64,000 nt of DNA from Nemertoderma westbladi (GCA_032718475.1 JAUCBJ010006608.1:1-64000); one strand, 5' to 3'. Counted from the stretch's first letter, positions 11,552 to 25,635 are shown. The notes: a model not told the origin generated them from the letters alone. Numbers and translations are program-made.

Positions 11552-11878
11552 AAGATGATATTGCGACGATCCGCTGAGAAGTATCCAGGACTATTCGGGA
11601 CTTCTCCTGGAACAATCGGCAAAAAGTTGGCTCTCCGTCCCGTCCGCTATGGAGGAATCGGGATTCAGATCCCTTGATGCGGAAGTGTCATTCGGTCCTC
11701 CCAATCTGGAACTACTGGGGTTGTTGAGGCGCTGACAACCGGTAGTCCCCTCAATGTAGCCAGTCATGCTCCATGTCTGGCCTCCAACTTGCCCGAGACT
11801 TGCCTCATCCAGGATGCCACATACAACGCGAGGATGGAGTCAGACATCCAATCCATCCCCACTGAAATGTATTGTATC
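11552..11878 (+). pseudogene. Reverse-transcriptase-derived C-terminal fragment
   Basis: One frame, interrupted by a TGA near 11,675, encodes RPVRYGGIGIQIP and later NLPETCLIQDATYNARMES. The LPxRxGGLGI-type motif is common C-terminal to the RT in several retrotransposon families. The end of the fragment (from about 11,787) is included in the segmental duplication with 31,116, where the homologous QDATYDARMES also occurs. A decayed fragment; family uncertain. Confidence 0.35.
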
Positions 11879-12610
11879 TAACAATATGATCATGGTGGTA
11901 CAGCCCAATATTATTTTTCTTAATTTTTTTTTTCAATTCTAATCTTAATTTTCTTTACATCAGTTGGGTTCTGTAAACTCCTCTAGACAGATTTATATCA
12001 ACTCAGCTTTGCTATTATCCTCTTATTTTCTTTTTGCTACTGTCGTTTACTGAAACCAATATCCATATATTATTAGGCAACGGCTGGTATCCAATGAACC
12101 TTTTTATTAGGAGAGTTTGTGTTGGTCTATCAGTCCGTTACTTTATTTCATAAAATAGACCAATTATTTATTCATATAAACTGATCCCTTTATTAACATT
12201 GAGCTACTTTGCTTCCACTAAGCTTACAGCAGACAGTATCTAATGTATTTGTAGGTCTGTACTCCTTGAGTTATATAGGGTATGTTTGTGTCATTAAAGT
12301 CATTCCCAGAAGATTGTATTTTAGTTTGTGTAAAAAAATTATTTATCACAACTCTACAATGTCAAAGGCAACTCTCCTACTCTTAGCTATGGCAGCTTAT
12401 TTAGCTGTGGAGTGCAATGGAGACAACAACAAGGACTCCAACAAATTAGTTGAAAGAGACAATGTAAGTTTGTTCTTAAAGCAGATTTGTCATATGTTTA
12501 GCTTTACAACAATGTTTGTAAAACCACTCTCCTGGCCTCCCTCTATTTACCCCCTATTTGTCTCAGCCTACAACCCAGCCCTCTCTATATAAAGAAGAAT
12601 GTGTGAAGGA
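11787..12610 (+). repeat. Segmental duplication, copy 1 (copy 2 at 31,116-31,970)
   Basis: About 0.8 kb aligned almost throughout with 31,116-31,970, with scattered substitutions and small indels. The duplicated unit covers a retrotransposon scrap, the presumed promoter, the signal-peptide exon, its splice donor and the beginning of the intron. Copy 1 runs straight into the 100-bp minisatellite; copy 2 ends after about half a repeat unit. Confidence 0.85.
12359..12463 (+). CDS. First coding exon of a secreted protein (copy 1)
   Basis: ATG at 12,359 opens 35 codons ending exactly at AAT|GTAAGT, a consensus splice donor in phase 0. The N-terminus (MSKATLLLLAMAAYLA followed by VECNG) has a short basic start, a hydrophobic core and small residues before a likely cleavage point, so it is a signal peptide. 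The mature start is hydrophilic (GDNNKDSNKLVERDN). Copy 2 at 31,716 differs by one in-frame codon and several substitutions yet keeps frame, ATG and donor, which argues that the exon is or was functional. Next exons are not identifiable nearby because a long minisatellite follows. The FReD exon at 57,913 starts in the matching phase and could be the partner of this exon family (inference). Confidence 0.6.
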
Positions 12611-15600
12611 GATTGTTACTAGATCTTGTCCCCACGATTAATTAATGAAGTACGTATTTGTCTCAGCATACAACCCAGCCCTCTCTATATAAAGAAGAAT
12701 GTGTGAAGGAGATTGTTACTATATCTTGTCCCCACGATTAATTAATGAAGTACGTATTTGTCTCAGCATACAACCCAGCCCTCTCTATATAAAGAAGAAT
12801 GTGTAGGAGATTGTTACTATATCTTGTCCCCACGATTAATTAATGCAGTACGTATTTGTCTCAGCATACAACCCAGCCCTCTCTATATAAAGAAGAATGT
12901 GTGAAGGAGATTGTTACTATATCTTGTCCCCACGATTAATTAATGAAGTACGTATTTGTCTCAGCATACAACCCAACCCTCTCTATATAAAGAAGAATGT
13001 ATGAAGGAGATTGTTACTATATCTTGTCCCCTCGATTAATTAATGAAGTACTTATTTGTCTCAGCATACAACCCAACCCTCTCTATATAAAGAAGAATGT
13101 GTGAAGGAGATTGTTACTATATCTTGTCCCCTCGATTAATTAATGAAGTACTTATTTGTCTCAGCATACAACCCAACCCTCTCTATATAAAGAAGAACGT
13201 GTGAAGGAGATTGTTACTATATCTTGTCCCCTCGATTAATTAATGAAGTACTTATTTGTCTCAGCATACAACCCAACCCTCTCTATATAAAGAAGAACGT
13301 GTGAAGGAGATTGTTACTATATCTTGTCCCCTCGATTAATTAATGAAGTACTTATTTGTCTCAGCATACAACCCAACCCTCTCTATATAAAGAAGAACGT
13401 GTGAAGGAGATTGTTACTATATCTTGTCCCCACGATTAATTAATGAAGTACTTATTTGTCTCAGCATACAACCCAGCCCTCTATATATAAAGAAGAATGT
13501 GTGAAGGAGATTGTTACTATATCTTGTCCCCTCGATTAATTAATGAAGTACTTATTTGTCTCAGCATACAACCCAACCCTCTCTATATAAAGAAGAATGT
13601 GTGAAGGAGATTGTTACTATATCTTGTCCCCTCGATTAATTAATGAAGTACGTATTTGTCTCAGCATACAACCCAACCCTCTCTATATAAAGAAGAATGT
13701 GTGAAGGAGATTGTTACTAGATCTTGTCCCCTCGATTAATTAATGAAGTACTTATTTGTCTCAGCATACAACCCAGCCCTCTATATATAAAGAAGAATGT
13801 GTGAAGGAGATTGTTACTAGATCTTGTCCCCACGATTTATTAATTAATGCAGTACTTATTTGTCTCAGCATACAACCCAACCCTCTCTATATAAAGAAGA
13901 ATGTGTGAAGGAGATTGTTACTATATCTTGTCCCCTCGATTAATTAATGAAGTACTTATTTGTCTCAGCATACAACCCAACCCTCTCTATATAAAGAAGA
14001 ATGTGTGAAGGAGATTGTTACTATATCTTGTCCCCTCGATTAATTAATGAAGTACTTATTTGTCTCAGCATACAACCCAGCCCTCTATATATAAAGAAGA
14101 ATGTGTGAAGGAGATTGTTACTATATCTTGTCCCCTCGATTAATTAATGAAGTACTTATTTGTCTCAGCATACAACCCAGCCCTCTATATATAAAGAAGA
14201 ATGTGTGAAGGAGATTGTTACTAGATCTTGTCCCCACGATTTATTAATTAATGCAGTACGTATTTGTCTCAGCATACAACCCAGCTCTCTCTATATAAAG
14301 AAGAATGTGTGAAGGAGATTGTTACTATATCTTGTCCCCTCGATTAATTAATGAAGTACGTATTTGTCTCAGCATACAACCCAGCCCTCTATATATAAAG
14401 AAGAATGTGTGAAGGAGATTGTTACTAGATCTTGTCCCCTCGATTAATTAATGAAGTACTTATTTGTCTCAGCATACAACCCAGCCCTCTATATATAAAG
14501 AAGAATGTGTGAAGGAGATTGTTACTATATTATCTTGTCCCCTCGATTAATTAATGCAGTACGTATTTGTCTCAGCATACAACCCAGCCCTCTATATATA
14601 AAGAAGAATGTGTGAAGGAGATTGTTACTAGATCTTGTCCCCTCGATTAATTAATGAAGTACGTATTTGTCTCAGCATACAACCCAGCCCTCTCTATATA
14701 AAGAAGAATGTGTGAAGGAGATTGTTACTATATCTTGTCCCCTCGATTAATTAATGAAGTACGTATTTGTCTCAGCATACAACCCAGCCCTCTCTATATA
14801 AAGAAGAATGTGTGAAGGAGATTGTTACTATATCTTGTCCCCTCGATTAATTAATGAAGTACGTATTTGTCTCAGCATACAACCCAACCCTCTCTATATA
14901 AAGAAGAATGTGTGAAGGAGATTGTTACTATATCTTGTCCCCTCGATTAATTAATGAAGTACGTATTTGTCTCAGCATACAACCCAACCCTCTCTATATA
15001 AAGAAGAATGTGTGAAGGAGATTGTTACTATATCTTGTCCCTACGATTAATTAATGAAGTACGTATTTGTCTCAGCATACAACCCAACCCTCTCTATATA
15101 AAGAAGAATGTGTGAAGGAGATTGTTACTATATCTTGTCCCTACCATTAATTAATGAAGTACGTATTTGTCTCAGCATACAACCCAGCCCTCTCTATATA
15201 AAGAAGAATGTGTGAAGGAGATTGTTACTATATCTTGTCCCCTCGATTAATTAATGAAGTACGTATTTGTCTCAGCATACAACCCAACCCTCTCTATATA
15301 AAGAAGAATGTGTGAAGGAGATTGTTACTATATCTTGTCCCTACGATTAATTAATGAAGTACGTATTTGTCTCAGCATACAACCCAACCCTCTCTATATA
15401 AAGAAGAATGTGTGAAGGAGATTGTTACTATATCTTGTCCCTACGATTAATTAATGAAGTACGTATTTGTCTCAGCATACAACCCAACCCTCTCTATATA
15501 AAGAAGAATGTGGGAAGGAGATTGTTACTAGATCTTGTCCCCACGATTTATTAATTAATGCAGTACTTATTTGTCTCAGCATACAACCCAACCCTCTATA

Positions 15601-18600
15601 TATAAAGAAGAATGTGTGAAGGAGATTGTTACTAGATCTTGTCCCCACGATTAATTAATTAATGCAGTACTTATTTGTCTCAGCATACAACCCAACCCTC
15701 TATATATAAAGAAGAATGTGTGAAGGAGATTGTTACTAGATCTTGTCCCCACGATTAATTAATGAAGTACGTATTTGTCTCAGCATACAACCCAACTCTC
15801 TCTATATAAAGAAGAATGTGGGAAGGAGATTGTTACTAGATCTTGTCCCCACGATTAATTAATGAAGTACGTATTTGTTTCAGCATACAACCCAACTCTC
15901 TCTATATAAAGAAGAATGTGGGAAGGAGATTGTTACTAGATCTTGTCCCCACGATTAATTAATGAAGTACTTATTTGTCTCAGCATACAACCCAGCCCTC
16001 TCTATATAAAGAAGAATGTGTGAAGGAGATTGTTACTAGATCTTGTCCCCACGATTAATTAATGAAGTACGTATTTGTCTCAGCATACAACCCAGCCCTC
16101 TCTATATAAAGAAGAATGTGTGAAGGAGATTGTTACTAGATCTTGTCCCCACGATTAATTAATGAAGTAAGTATTTGTCTCAGCATACAACCCAGCCCTC
16201 TCTATATAAAGAAGAATGTGTGAAGGAGATTGTTACTAGATCTTGTCCCCACGATTAATTAATGAAGTACGTATTTGTCTCAGCATACAACCCAACCCTC
16301 TCTATATAAAGAAGAATGTGTGAAGGAGATTGTTACTAGATCTTGTCCCCACGATTAATTAATGAAGTACGTATTTGTCTCAGCATACAACCCAGCCCTC
16401 TATATATAAAGAAGAATGTGTGAAGGAGATTGTTACTAGATCTTGTCCCCACGATTAATTATTGAAGTACGTATTTGTCTCAGCATACAACCCAGCCCTC
16501 TCTATATAAAGAAGAATGTGTGAAGGAGATTGTTACTAGATCTTGTCCCCACGATTAATTAATGCAGTACGTATTTGTCTCAGCATACAACCCAGCCCTC
16601 TCTATATAAAGAAGAATGTGTGAAGGAGATCGTTACTAGATCTTGTCCCCACGATTAATTAATGCAGTACGTATTTGTCTCAGCATATACAACCCAGCCC
16701 TCTCTATATAAAGAAGAATGTGTGAAGGAGATTGTTACTAGATCTTGTCCCCACGATTAATTAATGCAGTACGTATTTGTCTCAGCATACAACCCAGCCC
16801 TCTCTATATAAAGAAGAATGTGTGAAGGAGATTGTTACTAGATCTTGTCCCCACGATTAATTAATGCAGTACGTATTTGTCTCAGCATACAACCCAGCCC
16901 TCTCTATATAAAGAAGAATGTGTGAAGGAGATTGTTACTAGATCTTGTCCCCACGATTAATTAATGCAGTACGTATTTGTCTCAGCATACAACCCAGCCC
17001 TCTCTATATAAAGAAGAATGTGTGAAGGAGATTGTTACTAGATCTTGTCCCCACGATTAATTAATGCAGTACGTATTTGTCTCAGCATACAACCCAACCC
17101 TCTCTATATAAAGAAGAATGTGTGAAGGAGATTGTTACTAGATCTTGTCCCCACGATTAATTAATGCAGTACGTATTTGTCTCAGCATACAACCCAGCCC
17201 TCTCTATATAAAGAAGAATGTGTGAAGGAGATTGTTACTAGATCTTGTCCCCTCGATTAATTAATGAAGTACTTATTTGTCTCAGCATACAACCCAGCCC
17301 TCTATATATAAAGAAGAATGTGTGAAGGAGATTGTTACTAGATCTTGTCCCCACGATTTATTAATTAATGCAGTACGTATTTGTCTCAGCATACAACCCA
17401 GCTCTCTCTATATAAAGAAGAATGTGTGAAGGAGATTGTTACTATATCTTGTCCCCTCGATTAATTAATGAAGTACGTATTTGTCTCAGCATACAACCCA
17501 GCCCTCTATATATAAAGAAGAATGTGTGAAGGAGATTGTTACTAGATCTTGTCCCCTCGATTAATTAATGAAGTACTTATTTGTCTCAGCATACAACCCA
17601 ACCCTCTCTATATAAAGAAGAATGTGTGAAGGAGATTGTTACTATATCTTGTCCCCTCGATTAATTAATGCAGTACGTATTTGTCTCAGCATACAACCCA
17701 ACCCTCTCTATATAAAGAAGAATGTGTGAAGGAGATTGTTACTAGATCTTGTCCCCTCGATTAATTAATGAAGTACTTATTTGTCTCAGCATACAACCCA
17801 GCCCTCTATATATAAAGAAGAATGTGTGAAGGAGATTGTTACTATATTATCTTGTCCCCACGATTAATTAATGCAGTACTTATTTGTCTCAGCATACAAC
17901 CCAACCCTCTCTATATAAAGAAGAATGTGTGAAGGAGATTGTTACTAGATCTTGTCCCCACGATTAATTAATGCAGTACGTATTTGTCTCAGCATACAAC
18001 CCAGCCCTCTCTATACAAAGAAGAATGTGTGAAGGAGATTGTTACTATATCTTGTCCCCTCGATTAATTAATGAAGTACGTATTTGTCTCAGCATACAAC
18101 CCAGCCCTCTCTATATAAAGAAGAATGTGTGAAGGAGATTGTTACTAGATCTTGTCCCCACGATTAATTAATGCAGTACGTATTTGTCTCAGCATACAAC
18201 CCAGCCCTCTCTATATAAAGAAGAATGTGTGAAGGAGATTGTTACTATATCTTGTCCCCTCGATTAATTAATGAAGTACGTATTTGTCTCAGCATACAAC
18301 CCAACCCTCTCTATATAAAGAAGAATGTGTGAAGGAGATTGTTACTATATCTTGTCCCTACGATTAATTAATGAAGTACGTATTTGTCTCAGCATACAAC
18401 CCAACCCTCTCTATATAAAGAAGAATGTGTGAAGGAGATTGTTACTATATCTTGTCCCTACGATTAATTAATGAAGTACGTATTTGTCTCAGCATACAAC
18501 CCAACCCTCTCTATATAAAGAAGAATGTGGGAAGGAGATTGTTACTAGATCTTGTCCCCACGATTTATTAATTAATGCAGTACTTATTTGTCTCAGCATA

Positions 18601-21600
18601 CAACCCAACCCTCTATATATAAAGAAGAATGTGTGAAGGAGATTGTTACTAGATCTTGTCCCCACGATTAATTAATTAATGCAGTACTTATTTGTCTCAG
18701 CATACAACCCAACCCTCTATATATAAAGAAGAATGTGTGAAGGAGATTGTTACTAGATCTTGTCCCCACGATTAATTAATTAATGCAGTACTTATTTGTC
18801 TCAGCATACAACCCAACCCTCTATATATAAAGAAGAATGTGTGAAGGAGATTGTTACTAGATCTTGTCCCCACGATTAATTAATGCAGTACGTATTTGTC
18901 TCAGCATACAACCCAACCCTCTCTATATAAAGAAGAATGTGGGAAGGAGATTGTTACTAGATCTTGTCCCCACGATTTATTAATTAATGCAGTACTTATT
19001 TGTCTCAGCATACAACCCAACCCTCTATATATAAAGAAGAATGTGTGAAGGAGATTGTTACTAGATCTTGTCCCCACGATTAATTAATTAATGCAGTACT
19101 TATTTGTCTCAGCATACAACCCAACCCTCTATATATAAAGAAGAATGTGTGAAGGAGATTGTTACTAGATCTTGTCCCCACGATTAATTAATGAAGTACG
19201 TATTTGTCTCAGCATACAACCCAACTCTCTCTATATAAAGAAGAATGTGGGAAGGAGATTGTTACTAGATCTTGTCCCCACGATTAATTAATGAAGTACG
19301 TATTTGTTTCAGCATACAACCCAACTCTCTCTATATAAAGAAGAATGTGGGAAGGAGATTGTTACTAGATCTTGTCCCCACGATTAATTAATGAAGTACT
19401 TATTTGTCTCAGCATACAACCCAGCCCTCTCTATATAAAGAAGAATGTGTGAAGGAGATTGTTACTAGATCTTGTCCCCACGATTAATTAATGAAGTACG
19501 TATTTGTCTCAGCATACAACCCAGCCCTCTCTATATAAAGAAGAATGTGTGAAGGAGATTGTTACTAGATCTTGTCCCCACGATTAATTAATGAAGTAAG
19601 TATTTGTCTCAGCATACAACCCAGCCCTCTCTATATAAAGAAGAATGTGTGAAGGAGATTGTTACTAGATCTTGTCCCCACGATTAATTAATGAAGTACG
19701 TATTTGTCTCAGCATACAACCCAACCCTCTCTATATAAAGAAGAATGTGTGAAGGAGATTGTTACTAGATCTTGTCCCCACGATTAATTAATGAAGTACG
19801 TATTTGTCTCAGCATACAACCCAGCCCTCTATATATAAAGAAGAATGTGTGAAGGAGATTGTTACTAGATCTTGTCCCCACGATTAATTATTGAAGTACG
19901 TATTTGTCTCAGCATACAACCCAGCCCTCTCTATATAAACAAGAATGTGTGAAGGAGATTGTTACTAGATCTTGTCCCCACGATTAATTAATGCAGTACG
20001 TATTTGTCTCAGCATACAACCCAGCCCTCTCTATATAAAGAAGAATGTGTGAAGGAGATCGTTACTAGATCTTGTCCCCACGATTAATTAATGCAGTACG
20101 TATTTGTCTCAGCATATACAACCCAGCCCTCTCTATATAAAGAAGAATGTGTGAAGGAGATTGTTACTAGATCTTGTCCCCACGATTAATTAATGCAGTA
20201 CGTATTTGTCTCAGCATACAACCCAGCCCTCTCTATATAAAGAAGAATGTGTGAAGGAGATTGTTACTAGATCTTGTCCCCACGATTAATTAATGCAGTA
20301 CGTATTTGTCTCAGCATACAACCCAGCCCTCTCTATATAAAGAAGAATGTGTGAAGGAGATTGTTACTAGATCTTGTCCCCACGATTAATTAATGCAGTA
20401 CGTATTTGTCTCAGCATACAACCCAGCCCTCTCTATATAAAGAAGAATGTGTGAAGGAGATTGTTACTAGATCTTGTCCCCACGATTAATTAATGCAGTA
20501 CGTATTTGTCTCAGCATACAACCCAACCCTCTCTATATAAAGAAGAATGTGTGAAGGAGATTGTTACTAGATCTTGTCCCCACGATTAATTAATGCAGTA
20601 CGTATTTGTCTCAGCATACAACCCAGCCCTCTCTATATAAAGAAGAATGTGTGAAGGAGATTGTTACTAGATCTTGTCCCCACGATTAATTAATGCAGTA
20701 CGTATTTGTCTCAGCATACAACCCAACCCTCTCTATATAAAGAAGAATGTGTGAAGGAGATTGTTACTAGATCTTGTCCCCACGATTAATTAATGAAGTA
20801 CGTATTTGTCTCAGCATACAACCCAGCCCTCTATATATAAAGAAGAATGTGTGAAGGAGATTGTTACTATATCTTGTCCCCACGATTAATTAATGAAGTA
20901 CGTATTTGTCTCAGCATACAACCCAGCCCTCTCTATATAAAGAAGAATGTGTGAAGGAGATTGTTACTAGATCTTGTCCCCACGATTAATTAATGCAGTA
21001 CGTATTTGTCTCAGCATACAACCCAGCCCTCTCTATATAAAGAAGAATGTGTGAAGGAGATTGTTACTATATTATCTTGTCCCCACACTTAATTAATGAA
21101 GTACGTATTTGTCTCAGCATACAACCCAGCCCTCTATATTTAAAGAAGAATGTGTGAAGGAGATTGTTACTATATCTTGTCCCCACGATTAATTAATGCA
21201 GTACGTATTTGTCTCAGCATACAACCCAGCCCTCTCTATATAAAGAAGAATGTGTGAAGGAGATTGTTACTATATTATCTTGTCCCCACAATTAATTAAT
21301 GAAGTACGTATTTGTCTCAGCATACAACCCAGCCCTCTATATTTAAAGAAGAATGTGTGAAGGAGATTGTTACTATATCTTGTCCCCACGATTAATTAAT
21401 GAAGTACGTATTCGTCTCAGCATACAACCCAGCCCTCTCTATATAAAGAAGAATGTGTGAAGGAGATTGTTACTAGATCTTGTCCCCACGATTAATTAAT
21501 GCAGTACGTATTTGTCTCAGCATACAACCCAGCCCTCTCTATATAAAGAAGAATGTGTGAAGGAGATTGTTACTAGATCTTGTCCCCACGATTAATTAAT

Positions 21601-23697
21601 GCAGTACGTATTTGTCTCAGCATACAACCCAGCCCTCTCTATATAAAGAAGAATGTGTGAAGGAGATTGTTACTATATCTTGTCCCCACGATTAATTAAT
21701 GAAGTACGTATTTGTCTCAGCATACAACCCAGCCCTCTATATATAAAGAAGAATGTGTGAAGGAGATTGTTACTAGATCTTGTCCCCACGATTAATTAAT
21801 GAAGTACGTATTTGTCTCAGCATACAACCCAGCCTAACTATATAAAGAAGAATGTGTGAAGGAGATTGTTACTAGATCTTGTCCCCACGATTAATTAATG
21901 CAGTACGTATTTGTCTCAGCATACAACCCAGCTCTCTCTATATAAAGAAGAATGTGTGAAGGAGATTGTTACTATATCTTGTCCCCACGATTAATTAATG
22001 AAGTATGTATTTGTCTCAGCATACAACCCAGCCCTCTCTATATAAATAAGAATGTGTGAAGGAGATTGTTACTATATCTTGTCCCAACGATTAATTAATG
22101 AAGTACTTATTTGTCTCAGTATACAACCCAGCCCTCTATATATAAAGAAGAATGTGTGAAGGAGATTGTTGCTATATCTTGTCCCCACGATTAATTAATG
22201 AGGTACTTATTTGTCTCAGCATACAACCCAGCCCTCTCTATATAAAGAAGAATGTGTGAAGGAGATTGTTACTATATCTTGTCCCCACGATTAATTAATG
22301 AAGTACTTTTGTCTCAGCATACAACCCAACCCTCTCTATATAAAGAAGAATGTGTGAAGGAGATTGTTACTAGATCTTGTCCCCACGATTAATTAATGAA
22401 GTACTTATTTGTCTCAGTATACAACCCAACCCTCTCTATATAAAGAAGAATGTGTGAAGGAGATTGTTACTAGATCTTGTCCCCACGATTAATTAATGAA
22501 GTACTTTTGTCTCAGCATACAACCCAACCCTCTCTATATAAAGAAGAATGTGTGAAGGAGATTGTTACTAGATCTTGTCCCCACGATTAATTAATGAAGT
22601 ACTTATTTGTCTCAGCATACAACCCAACCCTCTCTATATAAAGAAGAATGTGTGAAGGAGATTGTTACTATATCTTGTCCCCACGATTAATTAATGAAGT
22701 ACTTTTGTCTCAGCATACAACCCAGCCCTCTATATATAAAGAAGAATGTGTGAAGGAGATTGTTACTATATCTTGTCCCCACGATTAATTAATGAAGTAC
22801 TTTTGTCTCAGCATACAACCCAACCCTCTCTATATAAAGAAGAATGTGTGAAGGAGATTGTTACTAGATCTTGTCCCCACGATTAATTAATGAAGTACTT
22901 ATTTGTCTCAGCATACAACCCAACCCTCTCTATATAAAGAAGAATGTGTGAAGGAGATTGTTACTATATCTTGTCCCCACGATTAATTAATGAAGTACTT
23001 TTGTCTCAGCATACAACCCAACCCTCTCTATATAAAGAAGAATGTGTGAAGGAGATTGTTACTAGATCTTGTCCCCACGATTAATTAATGAAGTACTTAT
23101 TTGTCTCAGTATACAACCCAACCCTCTCTATATAAAGAAGAATGTGTGAAGGAGATTGTTACTATATCTTGTCCCTACGATTAATTAATGAAGTACGTAT
23201 TTGTCTCAGCATACAACCCAACCCTCTCTATATAAAGAAGAATGTGTGAAGGAGATTGATACTAAATCTTGTCCCTACGATTAATTAATGAAGTACGTAT
23301 TTGTCTCAGCATACAACCCAACCCTCTCTATATAAAGAAGAATGTGTGAAGGAGATTGATACTAAATCTTGTCCCCACGATTAATTAATGAAGTACTTAT
23401 TTGTCTCAGCATACAACCCAGCCCTCTCTATATAAAGAAGAATGTGTGAAGGAGATTGTTACTATATCTTGTCCCCACGATTAATTAATGAAGTACTTAT
23501 TTGTCTCAGCATACAACCCAGCCCTCTCTATATAAAGAAGAATGTGTGAAGGAGATTGTTACTAGATCTTGTCCCCACGATTAATTAATGAAGTACTTAT
23601 TTGTCTCAGCATACAACCCAGCCCTCTCTATATAAAGAAGAATGTGTGAAGGAGATTGTTACTATATCTTGTCCCCACAATTAATTAATGAAGTACG
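12555..23697. repeat. 100-bp minisatellite, about 111 tandem copies
   Basis: The unit runs from TATTTGTCTCAGCATACAAC through CTATATAAAGAAGAATG and GATTGTTACTA to CGATTAATTAATGAAGTACG; most units are exactly 100 bp. Recurrent variants are 96 bp (4-bp loss at GTACTTTTG), 103 bp (extra TAT at ACTATATTATC) and 104 bp (extra TTAA in the TTAATTAAT run). Base variants (CAGCCC/CAACCC, CTCTAT/CTATAT, CCCAC/CCCTC, GAAG/GCAG) are shared by neighbours, showing block-wise homogenisation. Every unit carries a TATA-box-like CTATATAAAG and a TTGTCTCAG that resembles a splice acceptor. Stops are present in all frames. It lies in the presumed intron after the signal-peptide exon. Confidence 0.97.
15530..20665. 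repeat. Higher-order duplication inside the 100-bp array (offset 3,429 bp)
   Basis: Private variants recur in the same order at a constant spacing of 3,429 bp: TTTGTTTCAG (15,875/19,304), GAAGTAAGTATT (16,163/19,592), ATTATTGAAG (about 16,458/19,887), GAGATCGTTAC (about 16,626/20,055) and CAGCATATAC (16,681/20,110). So at least about 1.7 kb (17 units) was copied as a block to the downstream position; the flanking units differ. Few differences separate the two blocks, so the event is recent. Confidence 0.85.
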
Positions 23698-24000
23698 TAA
23701 TTAACATACCGTTGCAGATTATGTAATAGTGATATATTGTTGCAGGACAAACAGATGGGAAAACGTGAAAGTATAATATCTAGTTGTTTTGTAGGGATAT
23801 TGGTTTGGGGTTGTTGATGAAACTTTTCTGTTGACATAAGAATTAAGTTTTTGTGTTTGTCGAATAATTAAATTAATAATTGCTAATACCCTTTATTTAA
23901 TAGAGATATACTTCACTATAAATCTCTCTCTATATTTCTCTATTTCCCAATTCCCCATACGACTGCTTCTCAGTCGAGCGAATTCTATACAGAGCAAAAA
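23698..24000. other. Unique sequence after the array, no gene
   Basis: The array stops at GAAGTACG and turns into unrelated AT-rich sequence. No open frame or structure is recognised. Confidence 0.6.
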
Positions 24001-24025
24001 TCAGAGTGAAAAATCAATACCTAAT

Positions 24026-24130
24026 GGGGCTCGAACCCGGTACCTAGGTTTCAAACTTTCGGTTATCTTCAGTGGGGTGTGTGCGTCCTAAAATAACTGA
24101 ACGACCAGGACGGATGAAGAATTAGCTATG
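24026..24130 (-). mobile_element. tRNA-derived SINE fragment (B box only)
   Basis: On the minus strand, GTACCGGGTTCGAGCCCC contains a strong RNA polymerase III B box (GGTTCGAGCC), with a GAAACCTAGGTACC segment before it as in the 3' half of a tRNA. No convincing A box is seen upstream, so this is a degraded or truncated SINE head. The SINE at 33.85 kb has a related GTACCGAGTTCAATTC block. Confidence 0.4.
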
Positions 24131-25335
24131 GAGTGGGATATCATACTTAGTCCAAACCACTCAAAGGAAAGTGCAACGTTTCCGATTTCCGATTCACTTC
24201 TATAGGAGTTAGGATTTAATTGGAAATTAAATTTAGCCCAAATTCCAGACTTGGAGGCACTTAGGATTTGACTTGGATTTCATTAGGAATTTACTTGGAA
24301 ATCGGCGCTTACTTTGATGTCTGGAAGGTGGACTGACTCAGACTATGCTTGTGCTTATAATTACATCTAAAATTACATTACTACCGATATAATTACATTT
24401 CATCACCTGTTATAATTTGGCCGCACTAGCTCTGTAGAGCTATGGCCTAGTCTAACTTGTGCTATGGTTTGCGCTTACGTTAGAAAATGTAAATTAACGT
24501 CGTTAATTAACGATTAAATTAAATTAACGAAATTAAAAAAAAAATTAAATTAACAAATAATCACACACTGTATTTATTACTATTGAACATATTTTGAGTA
24601 ATAAAGAGTAACACACAATGTTTGTGAAACACACAAGTTCCGTATTTAAACATAACACCCACAAAGCACATTACACTCTCCAAGCAGATTCCGCAACATG
24701 TCACAATCCGTATCGCTACTACTACGAAAAATAAATGAAATAACATCCTACAGGAATTAACAGACCCTTATGAGTTTAGTGGTTTGTAACAAACTTAACC
24801 TCTTGGCATATTGATATTAATATTAATTATAAACTATATTTATTATACCAAGGAAATGGTAAAATTGCCAGATCTATAAAGTTCGCAAAATAATTTAAAT
24901 AAAATTATTAAAAGTTTGACGTCCGAATAAAATCAGATTACGCCTTAGCAGCCCAACTACTTGTTGAGGCTCACTCAACGTGTTGGTGGGCCTATTTTAC
25001 ACAAGCGGCGATACCTTTACTGTATGGTAGTTAATGTGTCCAGATGTTGAGTTAAAGCCAGTAGTGTGTTCTTTGCATATTTAACATTAGCCTATGGGGA
25101 GTATTGTTGTTGTAAGATAAGTCAGGGGAAGGGAAATACAACTCAACCACTAGACAAAGCGGCTCTCTTTACTACTTTCAGCTAACCCGGGGGGTTGATT
25201 GACACTGCTAAGCTTTGATTTAGCCACTCTAGGTAGACTTACATTAGGCAAATTCCAAGTGATTTTCTAAAGGTTATTTATTTCCTATTAGGTTCCTATT
25301 AGGATCCTATTAGGATCCAATAGGACGTTATTTGA
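24131..25335. other. Intergenic, no gene seen
   Basis: Contains an AATTAACG-rich patch at 24,490-24,555 and a short CCTATTAGGATCC repetition at 25,280-25,325. No coding resemblance. Confidence 0.55.
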
Positions 25336-25635
25336 AAGCGTTACTGTAGGAAAAAATGGCACGTCGAAATCAGAAACCTTGATATTGGTGACATTGTTTT
25401 AGTCCAACCAAAGGGGTCGACAATTAGAGGTGATAATCGAATGGCTGTGGTAGATAAGGTATATTCGGATGCAAAGGGAAATGTCCGTAAAGTGGATGTC
25501 CGCTACAAAAACGTTAAAAATCTACCGGCCAGGGTCAAGAGGGTGAAGAACTTTACGAGGGTTACGCGTGATGTGCGTTCATTAGTTCTACTCCTGCCGA
25601 AAACTGAAAGTAATACCAAAGGAGATAATGGCTGA
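25336..25635 (+). pseudogene. BEL/Pao pol C-terminal domain relic (DUF5641-like)
   Basis: Ninety-nine codons open between a TGA at 25,333 and the TGA at 25,633. The product starts RKKWHVEIRNLDIGDIVLVQ and continues with RMAVVDKVYSDAKGNVRKVD and ends near SLVLLLPK. This is the layout of the domain that closes BEL/Pao polyproteins: Trp, then GDxVLV, then a V..V..D..G.VR.V strand and a final LV.L motif. No integrase lies upstream, so it is an isolated 3' scrap. It is not linked to the element at 1-2,422. Confidence 0.65.

Noticed and set aside
12555-23697. CRISPR-like array
   Set aside because: The repeats are contiguous 100-bp units without unique spacers, in animal DNA; this is a minisatellite.
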